Of a DNA stretch of 64,000 bases, positions 9,270 to 17,272 are shown in pieces. The stretch spans positions 682,001 to 746,000 of the forward strand of contig JAUICL010000002.1 of assembly GCA_030427905.1 (NCBI GenBank). The letters run 5' to 3'. This stretch comes from Bacteroidia bacterium. Lineage in GTDB: Bacteria; Bacteroidota; Bacteroidia; Flavobacteriales_D; Cryomorphaceae. A model generated the notes under the pieces. The model made no database searches. It was given only the letters and a program-made list of their open reading frames with translations, and had not been told where the DNA came from. Made by a program: the position numbers and the translations under genes. Each line of letters begins with the position of its first letter. Position 1 is the first letter of the stretch.

Positions 9270-10799
9270 CTAAAGAAACCTTGGACTGCTAATCGCTTTA
9301 TACTTCTTCCTAGAGTAGGACCTCGAACGAATGTGGTTCTGATCCGTCTCAATCCTAAAGATTAACTTTTTGTCAATCGCTATGCCAGGTTCCAGGGTCA
9401 TATTCCAAATGACGTCTCCCGTTTCGGGTATCAACTGAGCACTAGAAATTTCTAGAATTTCCACTTCAGCAAACTTCGATTGACTAATAGGCACCTGATC
9501 GTAAAGTATAAAGTTGACAGGGAAGGAATTATTGTTCTTTAATTCAATGGAATAAGCCATCGTTGTCTTACTCTTTTTGCCGCTTGAGTTACTTTTAAAA
9601 TAGTTCTCATTGGCAATTTCAGCTTTCGTCATGTAAACGCTGTTGTCAATTCCTATCGGTATCATCAGTGTATCCTTTGCTTCGCTGAAACTTAGTAGAG
9701 ATCTACCCACGTCATTTCCATTGTAGGTGATGGATGCCACTCCATCCACAAAGCCGAGGGTATCCCATCCCGTAATCTCTGCAGTTAAGTACACGTCGGG
9801 GTCTATCCCTGGAAATCCATAGTGGAAGTAATTTGCGGGCAGCTCAAACTCTTTGATGGGCAAGGTAAAGACGGTGCTGTTGGAATTAATCGAAAAGACT
9901 CCATTCAATAAGCGGCTTTCGAGTACTGCGGGAATACGCAACAATTGGTAATCAACTCCATCAAGGCGGGATATCAACGTGTCTGAAGTATACTCGATAT
10001 CATAGTCGTCATATCTATTGGAGCGTCCGTTTAACACCCAGGGCTCATCGTACTTTGGCAATTCCAACGGCGAATCGAGTGGAAACGCAGATGACAAGGT
10101 TACCTTCACATTTTTCCAATCTTCGCCTGTTTGCGACATCGTCTTGCCCATATATTTTATGGATAACGTCTCCTTCGATAAATCGTCTACTTCTATTTCG
10201 TAAGAAGGACTCCAGCCTATTCCACCACACACGTATTGGAATTTTAGTTCGCCTTCCAGCCGTCCTTCGATGGATATAACAAGACGTAGAATTGCGGCGT
10301 CTTTATTCTTCAGCTCTATCGACTCTAGTTTCGAAGCTTCTTCTAGTTTCTGGCCAATTTGTCGAAGTTCTCTCTTGATCGAAAGCACATTTTTGGAGTA
10401 AAAAGCGTTCATCTGGTCCAACTCTCTTACATCGCTCACAAAACCCGCTTCATTAAACTTCGTTTCTATGAGTTCCAATTGTTTAGTTAGCGCCAACTGA
10501 GAATCTTCAAGCCTTTGGACTTCTTCAGCGCTTAGTTTTCTGACCACCACTTTGTTCAAGACTGTTACGTTTCTGTTCTTCACTTTAAACGTATTCAAGA
10601 TCATCTTTGAAGAAACACTTTCAATGACTAATTCGTGGAGGCCCGGGCTTAGATATTCGCTGCTAGACCGCTTTACTAAAGCACCTGAATGATAGATGGT
10701 AACTTCATCTACAGAAGTGGCGATCGTAGAATAATCAGTTGAACATAAGCTGGATAATGCGACTTGTAGGCATAGACAAGTCAATAGAATGGACTTCAT
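9270..10799 (-). CDS. Mucoidy inhibitor MuiA family protein (DUF4140/DUF4139)
   Basis: 509-residue exported protein. Signal-like N-terminus MKSILLTCLCLQVALSSLC, then the DUF4140 start motif VDEVTIYHSGALVKRS (about 30-45), a coiled-coil stretch (about 85-155, LSAEEVQRLEDSQLALTKQL and onwards), and the DUF4139 core with YVCGGIGWSPSYEIEVDD and SQTGEDWKNVKVTLSSAFP (about 190-240). These are diagnostic of MuiA/DUF4139 proteins. MuiA was named from an inhibitor of mucoidy in E. coli; mechanism unknown. Length fits the family. The next gene downstream (DUF4153-like) starts immediately at the stop codon, indicating an operon. Confidence 0.85.
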   Translation of the reverse strand: MKSILLTCLCLQVALSSLCSTDYSTIATSVDEVTIYHSGALVKRSSSEYLSPGLHELVIESVSSKMILNTFKVKNRNVTVLNKVVVRKLSAEEVQRLEDSQLALTKQLELIETKFNEAGFVSDVRELDQMNAFYSKNVLSIKRELRQIGQKLEEASKLESIELKNKDAAILRLVISIEGRLEGELKFQYVCGGIGWSPSYEIEVDDLSKETLSIKYMGKTMSQTGEDWKNVKVTLSSAFPLDSPLELPKYDEPWVLNGRSNRYDDYDIEYTSDTLISRLDGVDYQLLRIPAVLESRLLNGVFSINSNSTVFTLPIKEFELPANYFHYGFPGIDPDVYLTAEITGWDTLGFVDGVASITYNGNDVGRSLLSFSEAKDTLMIPIGIDNSVYMTKAEIANENYFKSNSSGKKSKTTMAYSIELKNNNSFPVNFILYDQVPISQSKFAEVEILEISSAQLIPETGDVIWNMTLEPGIAIDKKLIFRIETDQNHIRSRSYSRKKYKAISSPRFL

Positions 10800-10914
10800 A
10801 TCTGTTTCAATTGGTTTAAAATATCTGGAGTCTCAGACTTTGCCTTGTAATTATTAGACTGAAACATTCTCCAGGGTTGTTTCTGGATTCTCGTTTTTTA
10901 TTAAAAAAAGGAAT

Positions 10915-11430
10915 CTACTTCACCATATCACTCAGTGTACCACCCATTACTGCAGGAAATGCCACGATCACAATTCGCCGAAAAGCAAGCTCCAGATTTT
11001 CTTCCCAGGGACATTTCTGCAGAACGGTCAGAATAGCAGCTACAACAATGAATGTGAGCAAATAGGTCCCGAGTACACGCTTGACGAAATCGAACAAGTG
11101 CCCTTTAAATGAATGCCGATAAAAGTTGTAAAACACAAAGGCCGCAACTAAAAGCAAGGAAACGGTTGTAATGGCGATCATATTGGCTTTGGGCAGATCT
11201 CGGGCGAGATTCCAGGCTTCTTCTGACATCGAAACCGGTGTGGCCATTAGAGCCGATCCGATCATAACCTGAATGACATCTCTTACCTTAAACTCCACCA
11301 TGAGCGGCTTAAGTGCATAGCTGATAATTTCACCCGACTTGTCGGCAATAGGCACTACGCGATGAAGGTATCCACCTATTCGACGTTCGGTGGTTTGTTT
11401 ATCGTCAACTTTTGGCTCTGGCTTCTCCAT
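10915..11430 (-). CDS. DUF2391 family membrane protein
   Basis: 171 residues with about four membrane segments. Diagnostic strings are VMIGSALMATPVSMSEEAWNL (about 56-76) and RRIVIVAFPAVMGGTLSDM near the C-terminus, both typical of DUF2391 integral membrane proteins (function unknown). The cytosolic N-terminus is charged (KPEPKVDDKQTTERR). It lies between the large MscS channel gene upstream (stop 11466) and muiA; the 35-bp gap to the channel gene suggests co-transcription. The Pro-Val-Ser motif in the first membrane helix and AFPAxMGGT in the last are the family's conserved features. Confidence 0.78.
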   Translation of the reverse strand: MEKPEPKVDDKQTTERRIGGYLHRVVPIADKSGEIISYALKPLMVEFKVRDVIQVMIGSALMATPVSMSEEAWNLARDLPKANMIAITTVSLLLVAAFVFYNFYRHSFKGHLFDFVKRVLGTYLLTFIVVAAILTVLQKCPWEENLELAFRRIVIVAFPAVMGGTLSDMVK

Positions 11431-11465
11431 GGTGGTTGAATCAATTTTTCTAATTGCAATATAGC

Positions 11466-13892
11466 CTATTCATTGGCTTCTCCTTCAGTCAAGGTAGTAC
11501 TGTTCTCGTCCTTCGTTTCTGTTGGCTCTCCACTTTTTGTCTCAAGCCATTCTTGTTTGGGAACAGGAGTTTGAATACCATTTTTATGAAGGATTTCCCA
11601 AATGCCGATATTCACTTCACTAGTAGTCTGCAGCATGTTTTCGCTCACCCAGAATAGGACTCTAAACTCCAGGTAAAAATCCTTGAAGCCCAAGAACAAA
11701 ACCATCGGATTGATGTATTTGATTACATTTTCATGATCCAAAATGACTTCCTTACACAAGGCTATGACTTGATTTGGGTCGGCATCGGGAGCCGTGCGAA
11801 TAAACAACTCTCGACGGCGATCGGCATCCGAAAAAGTCCAGTTGGTAACCTTGAGAGTGATCAGATCTTCGTTGGGAATAATCACTTCGGCACCATCCCA
11901 ATCCCTTATTTTGGAAGCCCTGAGACCGATTTCGGTAATTGTACCTTCTGTGTTGCTCGCTGTTACCACATCTCCCACCCGAACTGGCCGTTCCAAGACG
12001 AGTATCAATCCCGAGACAAAGTTTCCGACCACTTTCTGTAGTCCAAATCCAATACCCACACCCAAGGCTCCGATGATCAACCCAACCTTATCGAGCGAAA
12101 TGCCTGCTGCCGCCACAGCCATCAAAAATCCGAGCACCAGAATAGTGTATCGGGTTAGCATTCCGGCCGCCATGGGAATTCCCTTTTTCACCTTTGTTCT
12201 CGGCAGGATCTCTACTTCAATGAGCGCCCTGAATACACCGGCAATAATGGTGAACACAAAAATGATCAAGATAAAATCGACGACTTGTCCAATGCTCAAG
12301 TACGCATCGCCAAACTTCCTTCCTAAAGAAGTAAAGTCACCCCAAAGCTCTTGGACGTAATCGGTGATATACAGATTTGACAAGAAGCTCTTGGCGTATA
12401 CATAGATGAAGAACAGCTTGAGATAGGTAACAGCTTTCTTGGCTATTTCTAGCCCGTTCTGCCTTATTAGGTTTAGCTTTTGACCTATCGTACTTGCTAT
12501 AAAAGTTCGCATCAGGCTTTTGAAGATTTGATAGCTTAAGACCAGCACCATTCCAACAGCCCCATTAATGATCACAGTACGCGTAAGGATGCGCGCCAGA
12601 GAAAGCGATCCCACTAAATTGGCATAAACCGAAAGTATGGAAAAAATGGTGTAGACTATGACCATTCGAAATGCCCATTTCTTAAGCGTCGATTCCCTAC
12701 CAATGCCCTTCCATTGAAACAACAAGATGGCTCCAAATACAGTGGTACCTATAGACAGAATGAAAATCAGGATGCGCTGGGTGAAAGGATATGCTGGCAT
12801 CATTTCACCCAAAATATCAACTAAATAAGCACTGGACATAAAGAGTACAGCGTACCAAAATCGTTTGGGAGTCAATACCCTTGCCAAGTACAAAATTGGG
12901 AGGAGAATGGACAAAAATAATAGTTGAAGAATGAGCGGTGGTGGCGAACTGTAATACCAAAATGATATGAAAACACCCAGGGTGATAGCTAAGGCAATGG
13001 GTCTATTGATCAACTGAAATACCAGATCATCTATGGGTAAGTTCTCGGGACGATTTTTATTGAAGGACCTTTGGAAATACAGAAAAGACGCCAGAAACAG
13101 GATGCATAGAACAATATGCCATTCGATCTCTCTCGATCGATTTTTCGCAAAGTCCTTGACATCAGCATAGACAACCGCAGCACTCGACCACAACTGTTCC
13201 AAAAAATTTGGGTACCCATGATCAAGTCCTAAGTCATCAAAAAGTGGCCTAGCATCTTTCGAAAACACATTCAACCGCTTGCTCGATGAAATCGCTTCGA
13301 TTTGATCCACCATGTATACCACGTCTTTGTGAGCAGCGGTGATCTCCTTGTATCGCACCAATGTGATTGCGAGACTATCTTCAATCCAAGCTCGCTGAGC
13401 ATCTATATCCGCTTTGAGTGTATCTATCTGTTCGCTGATAGTCGAAGGGGCATTCTCCATTTCCGACGCTTGAGTTACTTCCCATTTTTGATAGAGCAAA
13501 CTCAGCTTGGTATAGCCTTCTTGGTAATCTTCTACCAGACTGTTCATTTCCTTTCGTTCGGAATCTACATCGCGCTCGTACTTATCCCACTTCACTTTCA
13601 AGTCGGTGAGCGCCCAAAGATTGTATTCTTGGAGCTGTGTAGTGCTCGTATCGGAGCGCAGTGGAGCATATCCATCATTGACTTCATAAAACTCGTTGAT
13701 GAGCTGATATGAGCTTCTCGACGATTTTAGACTTGTGGCAATTGACTCGGTGGCTATATTTGACTCTTCAACAGAATTGGTTATTCCGCTCACTTTGAAG
13801 GGGATAGTAGCTGTAGAGTCAGAAGGAATAATCTGCTGGGCTTTTCCTGTCAAGGAAAAACAGATAACGCAGAGTAGCAAGCAATATCGCAT
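11466..13892 (-). CDS. Large MscS-family mechanosensitive channel
   Basis: 808-residue mechanosensitive ion channel. The start at ATG 13892 is preferred over an upstream in-frame TTG (13916) because it begins a clean signal peptide (MRYCLLLCVICFSLTGKAQ). A periplasmic coiled-coil-rich domain (to about 230) is followed by about 8-11 membrane segments and then the MscS core: pore helix region GLIIGALGVGIGFGLQKVVG, followed by LVLERPVRVGDVV (the beta-domain start) and IPNEDLITLKVTNWT, all diagnostic. Family role: opens under membrane tension and releases solutes on hypo-osmotic shock. The C-terminal tail after residue 775 is acidic and low-complexity (TETKDENSTTLTEGEANE). The long N-terminal module resembles MscK/MscM-type large channels. 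Confidence 0.9.
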   Translation of the reverse strand: MRYCLLLCVICFSLTGKAQQIIPSDSTATIPFKVSGITNSVEESNIATESIATSLKSSRSSYQLINEFYEVNDGYAPLRSDTSTTQLQEYNLWALTDLKVKWDKYERDVDSERKEMNSLVEDYQEGYTKLSLLYQKWEVTQASEMENAPSTISEQIDTLKADIDAQRAWIEDSLAITLVRYKEITAAHKDVVYMVDQIEAISSSKRLNVFSKDARPLFDDLGLDHGYPNFLEQLWSSAAVVYADVKDFAKNRSREIEWHIVLCILFLASFLYFQRSFNKNRPENLPIDDLVFQLINRPIALAITLGVFISFWYYSSPPPLILQLLFLSILLPILYLARVLTPKRFWYAVLFMSSAYLVDILGEMMPAYPFTQRILIFILSIGTTVFGAILLFQWKGIGRESTLKKWAFRMVIVYTIFSILSVYANLVGSLSLARILTRTVIINGAVGMVLVLSYQIFKSLMRTFIASTIGQKLNLIRQNGLEIAKKAVTYLKLFFIYVYAKSFLSNLYITDYVQELWGDFTSLGRKFGDAYLSIGQVVDFILIIFVFTIIAGVFRALIEVEILPRTKVKKGIPMAAGMLTRYTILVLGFLMAVAAAGISLDKVGLIIGALGVGIGFGLQKVVGNFVSGLILVLERPVRVGDVVTASNTEGTITEIGLRASKIRDWDGAEVIIPNEDLITLKVTNWTFSDADRRRELFIRTAPDADPNQVIALCKEVILDHENVIKYINPMVLFLGFKDFYLEFRVLFWVSENMLQTTSEVNIGIWEILHKNGIQTPVPKQEWLETKSGEPTETKDENSTTLTEGEANE

Positions 13893-14005
13893 TAAGGCTT
13901 TTTTAGAAAAAACCAAGATAATGAGTTTGCCGAAAAGCTGGCGTGAAAGCTACTCGAATCACCATCTCCGATAAGGACAAGAAGTACTTTTACCTGCAAG
14001 AGGAC

Positions 14006-14167
14006 TTAGTCTAACCCTTCTATTTCTTTCAAAACATCTTCGGCTTCACTTCGCTTTCTATCGCTAGCAGCCCGATTTGTAGTTGAAAGTTCGAAAGACT
14101 CCTTCAAGAGCTTTTCATACTTCTTTTGAAGTTTCTCCTTTGGTGACTTTTTACTGAACCATCCCAT
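14006..14167 (-). CDS. Lacal_2735 family small protein (53 aa)
   Basis: Short gene found by translating the gap between the MscS and YceI genes. The product starts MGWFSKKSPKEKLQKKYEKL and continues with LLKESFELSTTNRAASDRK and DVLKEIEGLD. This is the compact, highly charged helical pattern of Lacal_2735 family proteins (about 55 residues, Bacteroidota, function unknown): a start with an aromatic residue then Lys, a 'LQKKYEKLLKES.ELS..NR.ASD.K..EA..VL..IE' core. The frame is open from ATG 14167 to TAA 14006. No neighbour relationship is evident. Confidence 0.85.
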   Translation of the reverse strand: MGWFSKKSPKEKLQKKYEKLLKESFELSTTNRAASDRKRSEAEDVLKEIEGLD

Positions 14168-14204
14168 GTTTCTCTAACAACACATGCTAAAACTTGTTTA
14201 GCTA

Positions 14205-14723
14205 TTAATTCACAAAACAGTAGATTCTCACTTCGATCTCACGTCCCACCTGAAATCCACCTTTGCCCCCTACTCCATATTCAAACCTATCGAGAACGAT
14301 CTGCCCAACAAACCAATTGGACTCATAGCTGAAATGGATTTCAATCTCTTGCTCTACGTCCCTAATTTTCAGTTTTCCCTTGGCGATGTACCCCTTATCT
14401 AACTTGCTCACGGATGAAGAGGTAAAGCAGATTTTCGGAAAGGCTTCTGCGCCCAAATAGGCGTCTGTACGAAGATGGCTATCCCTTGCCTTGATTCCCG
14501 TTTTAATCGTTGCTGGGTCTATGCATACATCGAAACGAGAAGCTTGAAGGTTTGATTCGTTAAAATTCACTTCTCCATTCATCCCAGTAATGGTTCCATC
14601 TACAGTGTTGATACCGAGATTCGATACTTCAAACGAGACGTACGAACTATCGGCGTTTATGTCTTGGCTAAATGCAACCGTCGAAATGAACGCGAAGAAG
14701 AAAATGAGTAGGCACCTTTTCAT
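14205..14723 (-). CDS. YceI family exported lipocalin-like protein
   Basis: 172 residues with signal peptide MKRCLLIFFFAFISTVAFSQ. The mature domain has the YceI pattern: SSYVSFEVSNLGINTVDGTI at the start (the family's 'S.v.F.i.h.g...v.G.f'), DSHLRTDAYLGAEAFPKICF in the middle (equivalent to 'd.hL.s.dfFd...yP.i.F'), and a C-terminal VGREIEVRIYC strand. YceI proteins bind isoprenoid or long-chain lipids in an elongated beta-barrel; a precise role here is unknown. It is divergently oriented to the TetR gene at 14902, with about 180 bp of shared upstream region. Confidence 0.88.
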   Translation of the reverse strand: MKRCLLIFFFAFISTVAFSQDINADSSYVSFEVSNLGINTVDGTITGMNGEVNFNESNLQASRFDVCIDPATIKTGIKARDSHLRTDAYLGAEAFPKICFTSSSVSKLDKGYIAKGKLKIRDVEQEIEIHFSYESNWFVGQIVLDRFEYGVGGKGGFQVGREIEVRIYCFVN

Positions 14724-14875
14724 GTTGGATAGATTTAAATGACAAATGAAAGGAATTCCAATCTAAGAGCAGATATCTGAACTAAACAATGCCAATAGAC
14801 ACTCGCATTTCGGTCATATAGAGAATCTCAAAGTCCACATAAGAGTATTTTATAGGACATGGATAGTATTACTAT

Positions 14876-14883
14876 TATTTTTG
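14876..14883 (+). promoter_or_regulatory. Candidate Bacteroidota -7 box for tetR operon
   Basis: TATTTTTG fits the Bacteroidota primary-sigma -7 consensus TAnnTTTG exactly and lies 18 nt before the preferred ATG at 14902. A clear -33 TTTG was not found, so the call is tentative. Confidence 0.35.
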
Positions 14884-14901
14884 CACTTATTAATTACGAT
14901 T

Positions 14902-15579
14902 ATGGATAATTTTCTTTCACATATCAATTTACGCCCCAACGAGAGTACGTACGTTAAGGATCCGGAGTCGAGCGATTTAGGAAAGTCAATCGTTACAGGG
15001 AGTATCTCACTGATGGATGAGCTCGGATTTGAAGCCTTTACTTTCAGGAAATTAGCCCAAAAAATTGGAACGACAGAGGCTTCGGTGTATCGTTACTTTG
15101 AAAGCAAACACAAGCTCCTACTCTATTTGGCTTCTTGGTATTGGTCGTGGATTGAGTATAAAATTGTGTTTGCTATTGCCAATGTGGAAAGTCCAGAAGA
15201 GAGATTAAAGCGATCAATAGAACTTTTAACCACTATTCACGGGGCTGATGGCAGCTTTGAGCACATCAACGAAACGGAGCTTCAACGTATTGTCAACCAT
15301 GAATTCACAAAGGCTTATCAAACAAAAAACGTGGATCAAGAAAACAAAGATGGGGTGTTTTTGACTTATAAGTCAGTAGTAGCTCGCGTCAGCGAAATTA
15401 TTAAAGAAATAAACCCCAATTATCTCTATCCGCATATGCTCGTTTCGACCATGATAGAAGGCGCTCACCACCAACGCTTCTTTGCCGATCACCTTCCGCG
15501 ATTGACTAACGTGATCCCGGGAACAGATTCGGTGACTTGTTTTTACCGAGAGCTCGTCTTCAAAGCCATTGAAGCATAA
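14902..15579 (+). CDS. TetR/AcrR family transcriptional regulator
   Basis: 225 residues. The N-terminal helix-turn-helix is clear: SIVTGSISLMDELGFEAFTF, then RKLAQKIGTTEASVYRYFES and KHKLLLYL (about residues 30-75), the classic TetR recognition-helix layout 'ASVYRYFxSKHxLL'. The C-terminal all-helical part would bind an unknown ligand. ATG 14902 is chosen; the frame extends 21 bp upstream to a TTG that would overlap the candidate -7 box. Thirty-two bases downstream begins the ABC/HlyD/TolC operon on the same strand, so it is probably the local repressor of that exporter; this is inference from position and from the common TetR-efflux arrangement. Confidence 0.88.
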   Translation: MDNFLSHINLRPNESTYVKDPESSDLGKSIVTGSISLMDELGFEAFTFRKLAQKIGTTEASVYRYFESKHKLLLYLASWYWSWIEYKIVFAIANVESPEERLKRSIELLTTIHGADGSFEHINETELQRIVNHEFTKAYQTKNVDQENKDGVFLTYKSVVARVSEIIKEINPNYLYPHMLVSTMIEGAHHQRFFADHLPRLTNVIPGTDSVTCFYRELVFKAIEA

Positions 15580-15611
15580 TTATACATCCTTCACAACAAA
15601 CCGAACAATTC

Positions 15612-17264
15612 GTGCAAGCACAATCTAAAATACTTCCCATTCAAAGGCTGTTTCGACTTTTCAAACCCGACCTGAAAGAGATCAGAAATATATACGCCTA
15701 TGCCATTTTCAACGGACTGCTCAATCTATCGCTCCCCTTAGGTATTCAAGCCATCATCAACTTGATCCAGGGTGGTAGCATCTCTACATCGTGGGTGGTC
15801 TTGGTCACCTTCGTCGTTTTTGGTATCGCCGTTACGGGAATTCTGCAAATTCTTCAAATGAAGATTACCGAGAACATTCAGCAGAAGATCTTTGCCCGTG
15901 CCGCTTTCGAATTTGCGATTCGAATTCCGAAGATGACCATGAAGTCATTGTCTAAAAAGTACCCTCCCGAGCTCATCAACCGCTTTTTTGACACGGTGTC
16001 GGTTCAGAAAGGGCTTCCAAAGATTCTGATCGACTTTTCGTCATCCGCTCTTCAAATAATTTTTGGACTTATCCTATTGAGCTTTTATCACCCATTTTTT
16101 ATGGCTTTTGGGGTAGCCTTGCTGATGGTAGTCTATATTATGGTGAAGCTCACAGGTAAGCGCGGACTTGATACGAGCATCAAAGAGTCGGACCAGAAGT
16201 ATGCCGTGGCCCATTGGCTCCAGGAAATAGCGCGGGTTCACCAAACATTTAAGCAAGCGAGCCAGTCACTCCTTCCCGTCCAGAAAACGGAAAAAGAAGT
16301 GAGTCAATACATCAAACACCGCGAAAGACACTTCAAAATACTGGTAATTCAGTTTAGCATGATGGTCGGGTTTAAAGTCCTGATTGCAGCAGGATTACTA
16401 TTGATCGGGGGTATCTTAGTGATGGAGCAACAGATGAACATCGGTCAGTTCGTAGCCGCCGAAATCGTGATTCTGATGGTCATGAACTCGGTGGAGAAAA
16501 TGATGCAGAGTCTTGAGAATATTTACGATGTACTCACCTCGCTAGAAAAACTTGGAAAAGTAACCGACATGCCGCTCGAAGATGAAGACGGTGACCTGGT
16601 CATGTCACTCAATCAGATCGACAAGACTACTCATGTTAAAACCTTGCGGATTTTCGATCAGGAAGTGTCGAGTGGAAAGATTGTCTTAATCAAAGGAAGT
16701 GACAGAAACAAAAAGAAAGCGCTCTTGAGAAGTTTCGTAGGTCTGGATTCGACTTATCGCAAGAGAATTTCAATCGACAACAAGAATCTGAATCACTTTG
16801 GACGGGCAGAAGAAAATGAACTGATGGGTTACTTCTCTGATGTAGATTCTATGTTCTCGGGGAGTATTCTCGACAACATTACCTTGGGCAGGCCACATGC
16901 CACCCGTGACAATGTGGGTGAACTTGTCAACGCACTCAATTTAGAGACCGAAATCAACGAGCTAGAAGATGGAATAGAAACGATGATTCTCCCACAGGGC
17001 CCAGGACTTTCGCTGGAGCTCAAAAAGAAGATCATGCTGGCCAGAAGCATTGTTCACCGCCCAAGAATACTGGTGGTGGAAGGAAATTTCGTTGGTGTAA
17101 GCAGCAAGGAGAAAGACGCCATTCTCGATTTCCTTACAGAGCATGGACGGCTTTGCACAGTAATCACCACAGATGGAACCCCAGAGTTGGCTAAAATGGC
17201 TGACACGAGTCTGGACATGGACGAATTGAACCATGAAGACTTAACTAAAACAAACAAAAAGTAA
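15612..17264 (+). CDS. ABC exporter-like protein with degenerate ATPase domain
   Basis: 550 residues: an ABC type-1 exporter membrane domain (about 1-320, six helices; for example LNLSLPLGIQAIINLI, then MNIGQFVAAEIVILMVMNSV) followed by a nucleotide-binding-domain-like part. All ATPase motifs are eroded: Walker A is G362-S-D-R-N-K-K-K instead of GxxGxGK(S/T), the signature reads LSLEL (466-470) instead of LSGGQ, Walker B ends V-V-E-G (488-491) instead of D-E, and the His switch is Asp (VITTDG). There is no N-terminal peptidase domain. The overall layout is intact and the gene is in frame, so this is not simple decay. It starts at GTG 15612 and is followed by HlyD and TolC partners at 8- and 5-bp gaps. 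See findings. Confidence 0.85.
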   Translation: MQAQSKILPIQRLFRLFKPDLKEIRNIYAYAIFNGLLNLSLPLGIQAIINLIQGGSISTSWVVLVTFVVFGIAVTGILQILQMKITENIQQKIFARAAFEFAIRIPKMTMKSLSKKYPPELINRFFDTVSVQKGLPKILIDFSSSALQIIFGLILLSFYHPFFMAFGVALLMVVYIMVKLTGKRGLDTSIKESDQKYAVAHWLQEIARVHQTFKQASQSLLPVQKTEKEVSQYIKHRERHFKILVIQFSMMVGFKVLIAAGLLLIGGILVMEQQMNIGQFVAAEIVILMVMNSVEKMMQSLENIYDVLTSLEKLGKVTDMPLEDEDGDLVMSLNQIDKTTHVKTLRIFDQEVSSGKIVLIKGSDRNKKKALLRSFVGLDSTYRKRISIDNKNLNHFGRAEENELMGYFSDVDSMFSGSILDNITLGRPHATRDNVGELVNALNLETEINELEDGIETMILPQGPGLSLELKKKIMLARSIVHRPRILVVEGNFVGVSSKEKDAILDFLTEHGRLCTVITTDGTPELAKMADTSLDMDELNHEDLTKTNKK

Positions 17265-17272
17265 GAAAGGCT

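Noticed and set aside
10886-10910. AT-rich inverted repeat downstream of the DUF2391 gene considered as a terminator
   Set aside because: Pairing is mostly A-T with mismatches near the GATTC/GAATC arms; too weak to call.
11794-12360. Long plus-strand open frame (188 codons) opposite the MscS channel gene
   Set aside because: It lies wholly antisense to a clear MscS-family coding region, has Ser/Pro/Thr-rich shadow composition and no recognisable domain.
15612-17264. Degenerate ABC gene considered as a pseudogene
   Set aside because: The frame is intact over full length, membrane domain and operon context are preserved, and motif changes are not accompanied by stops or frameshifts.
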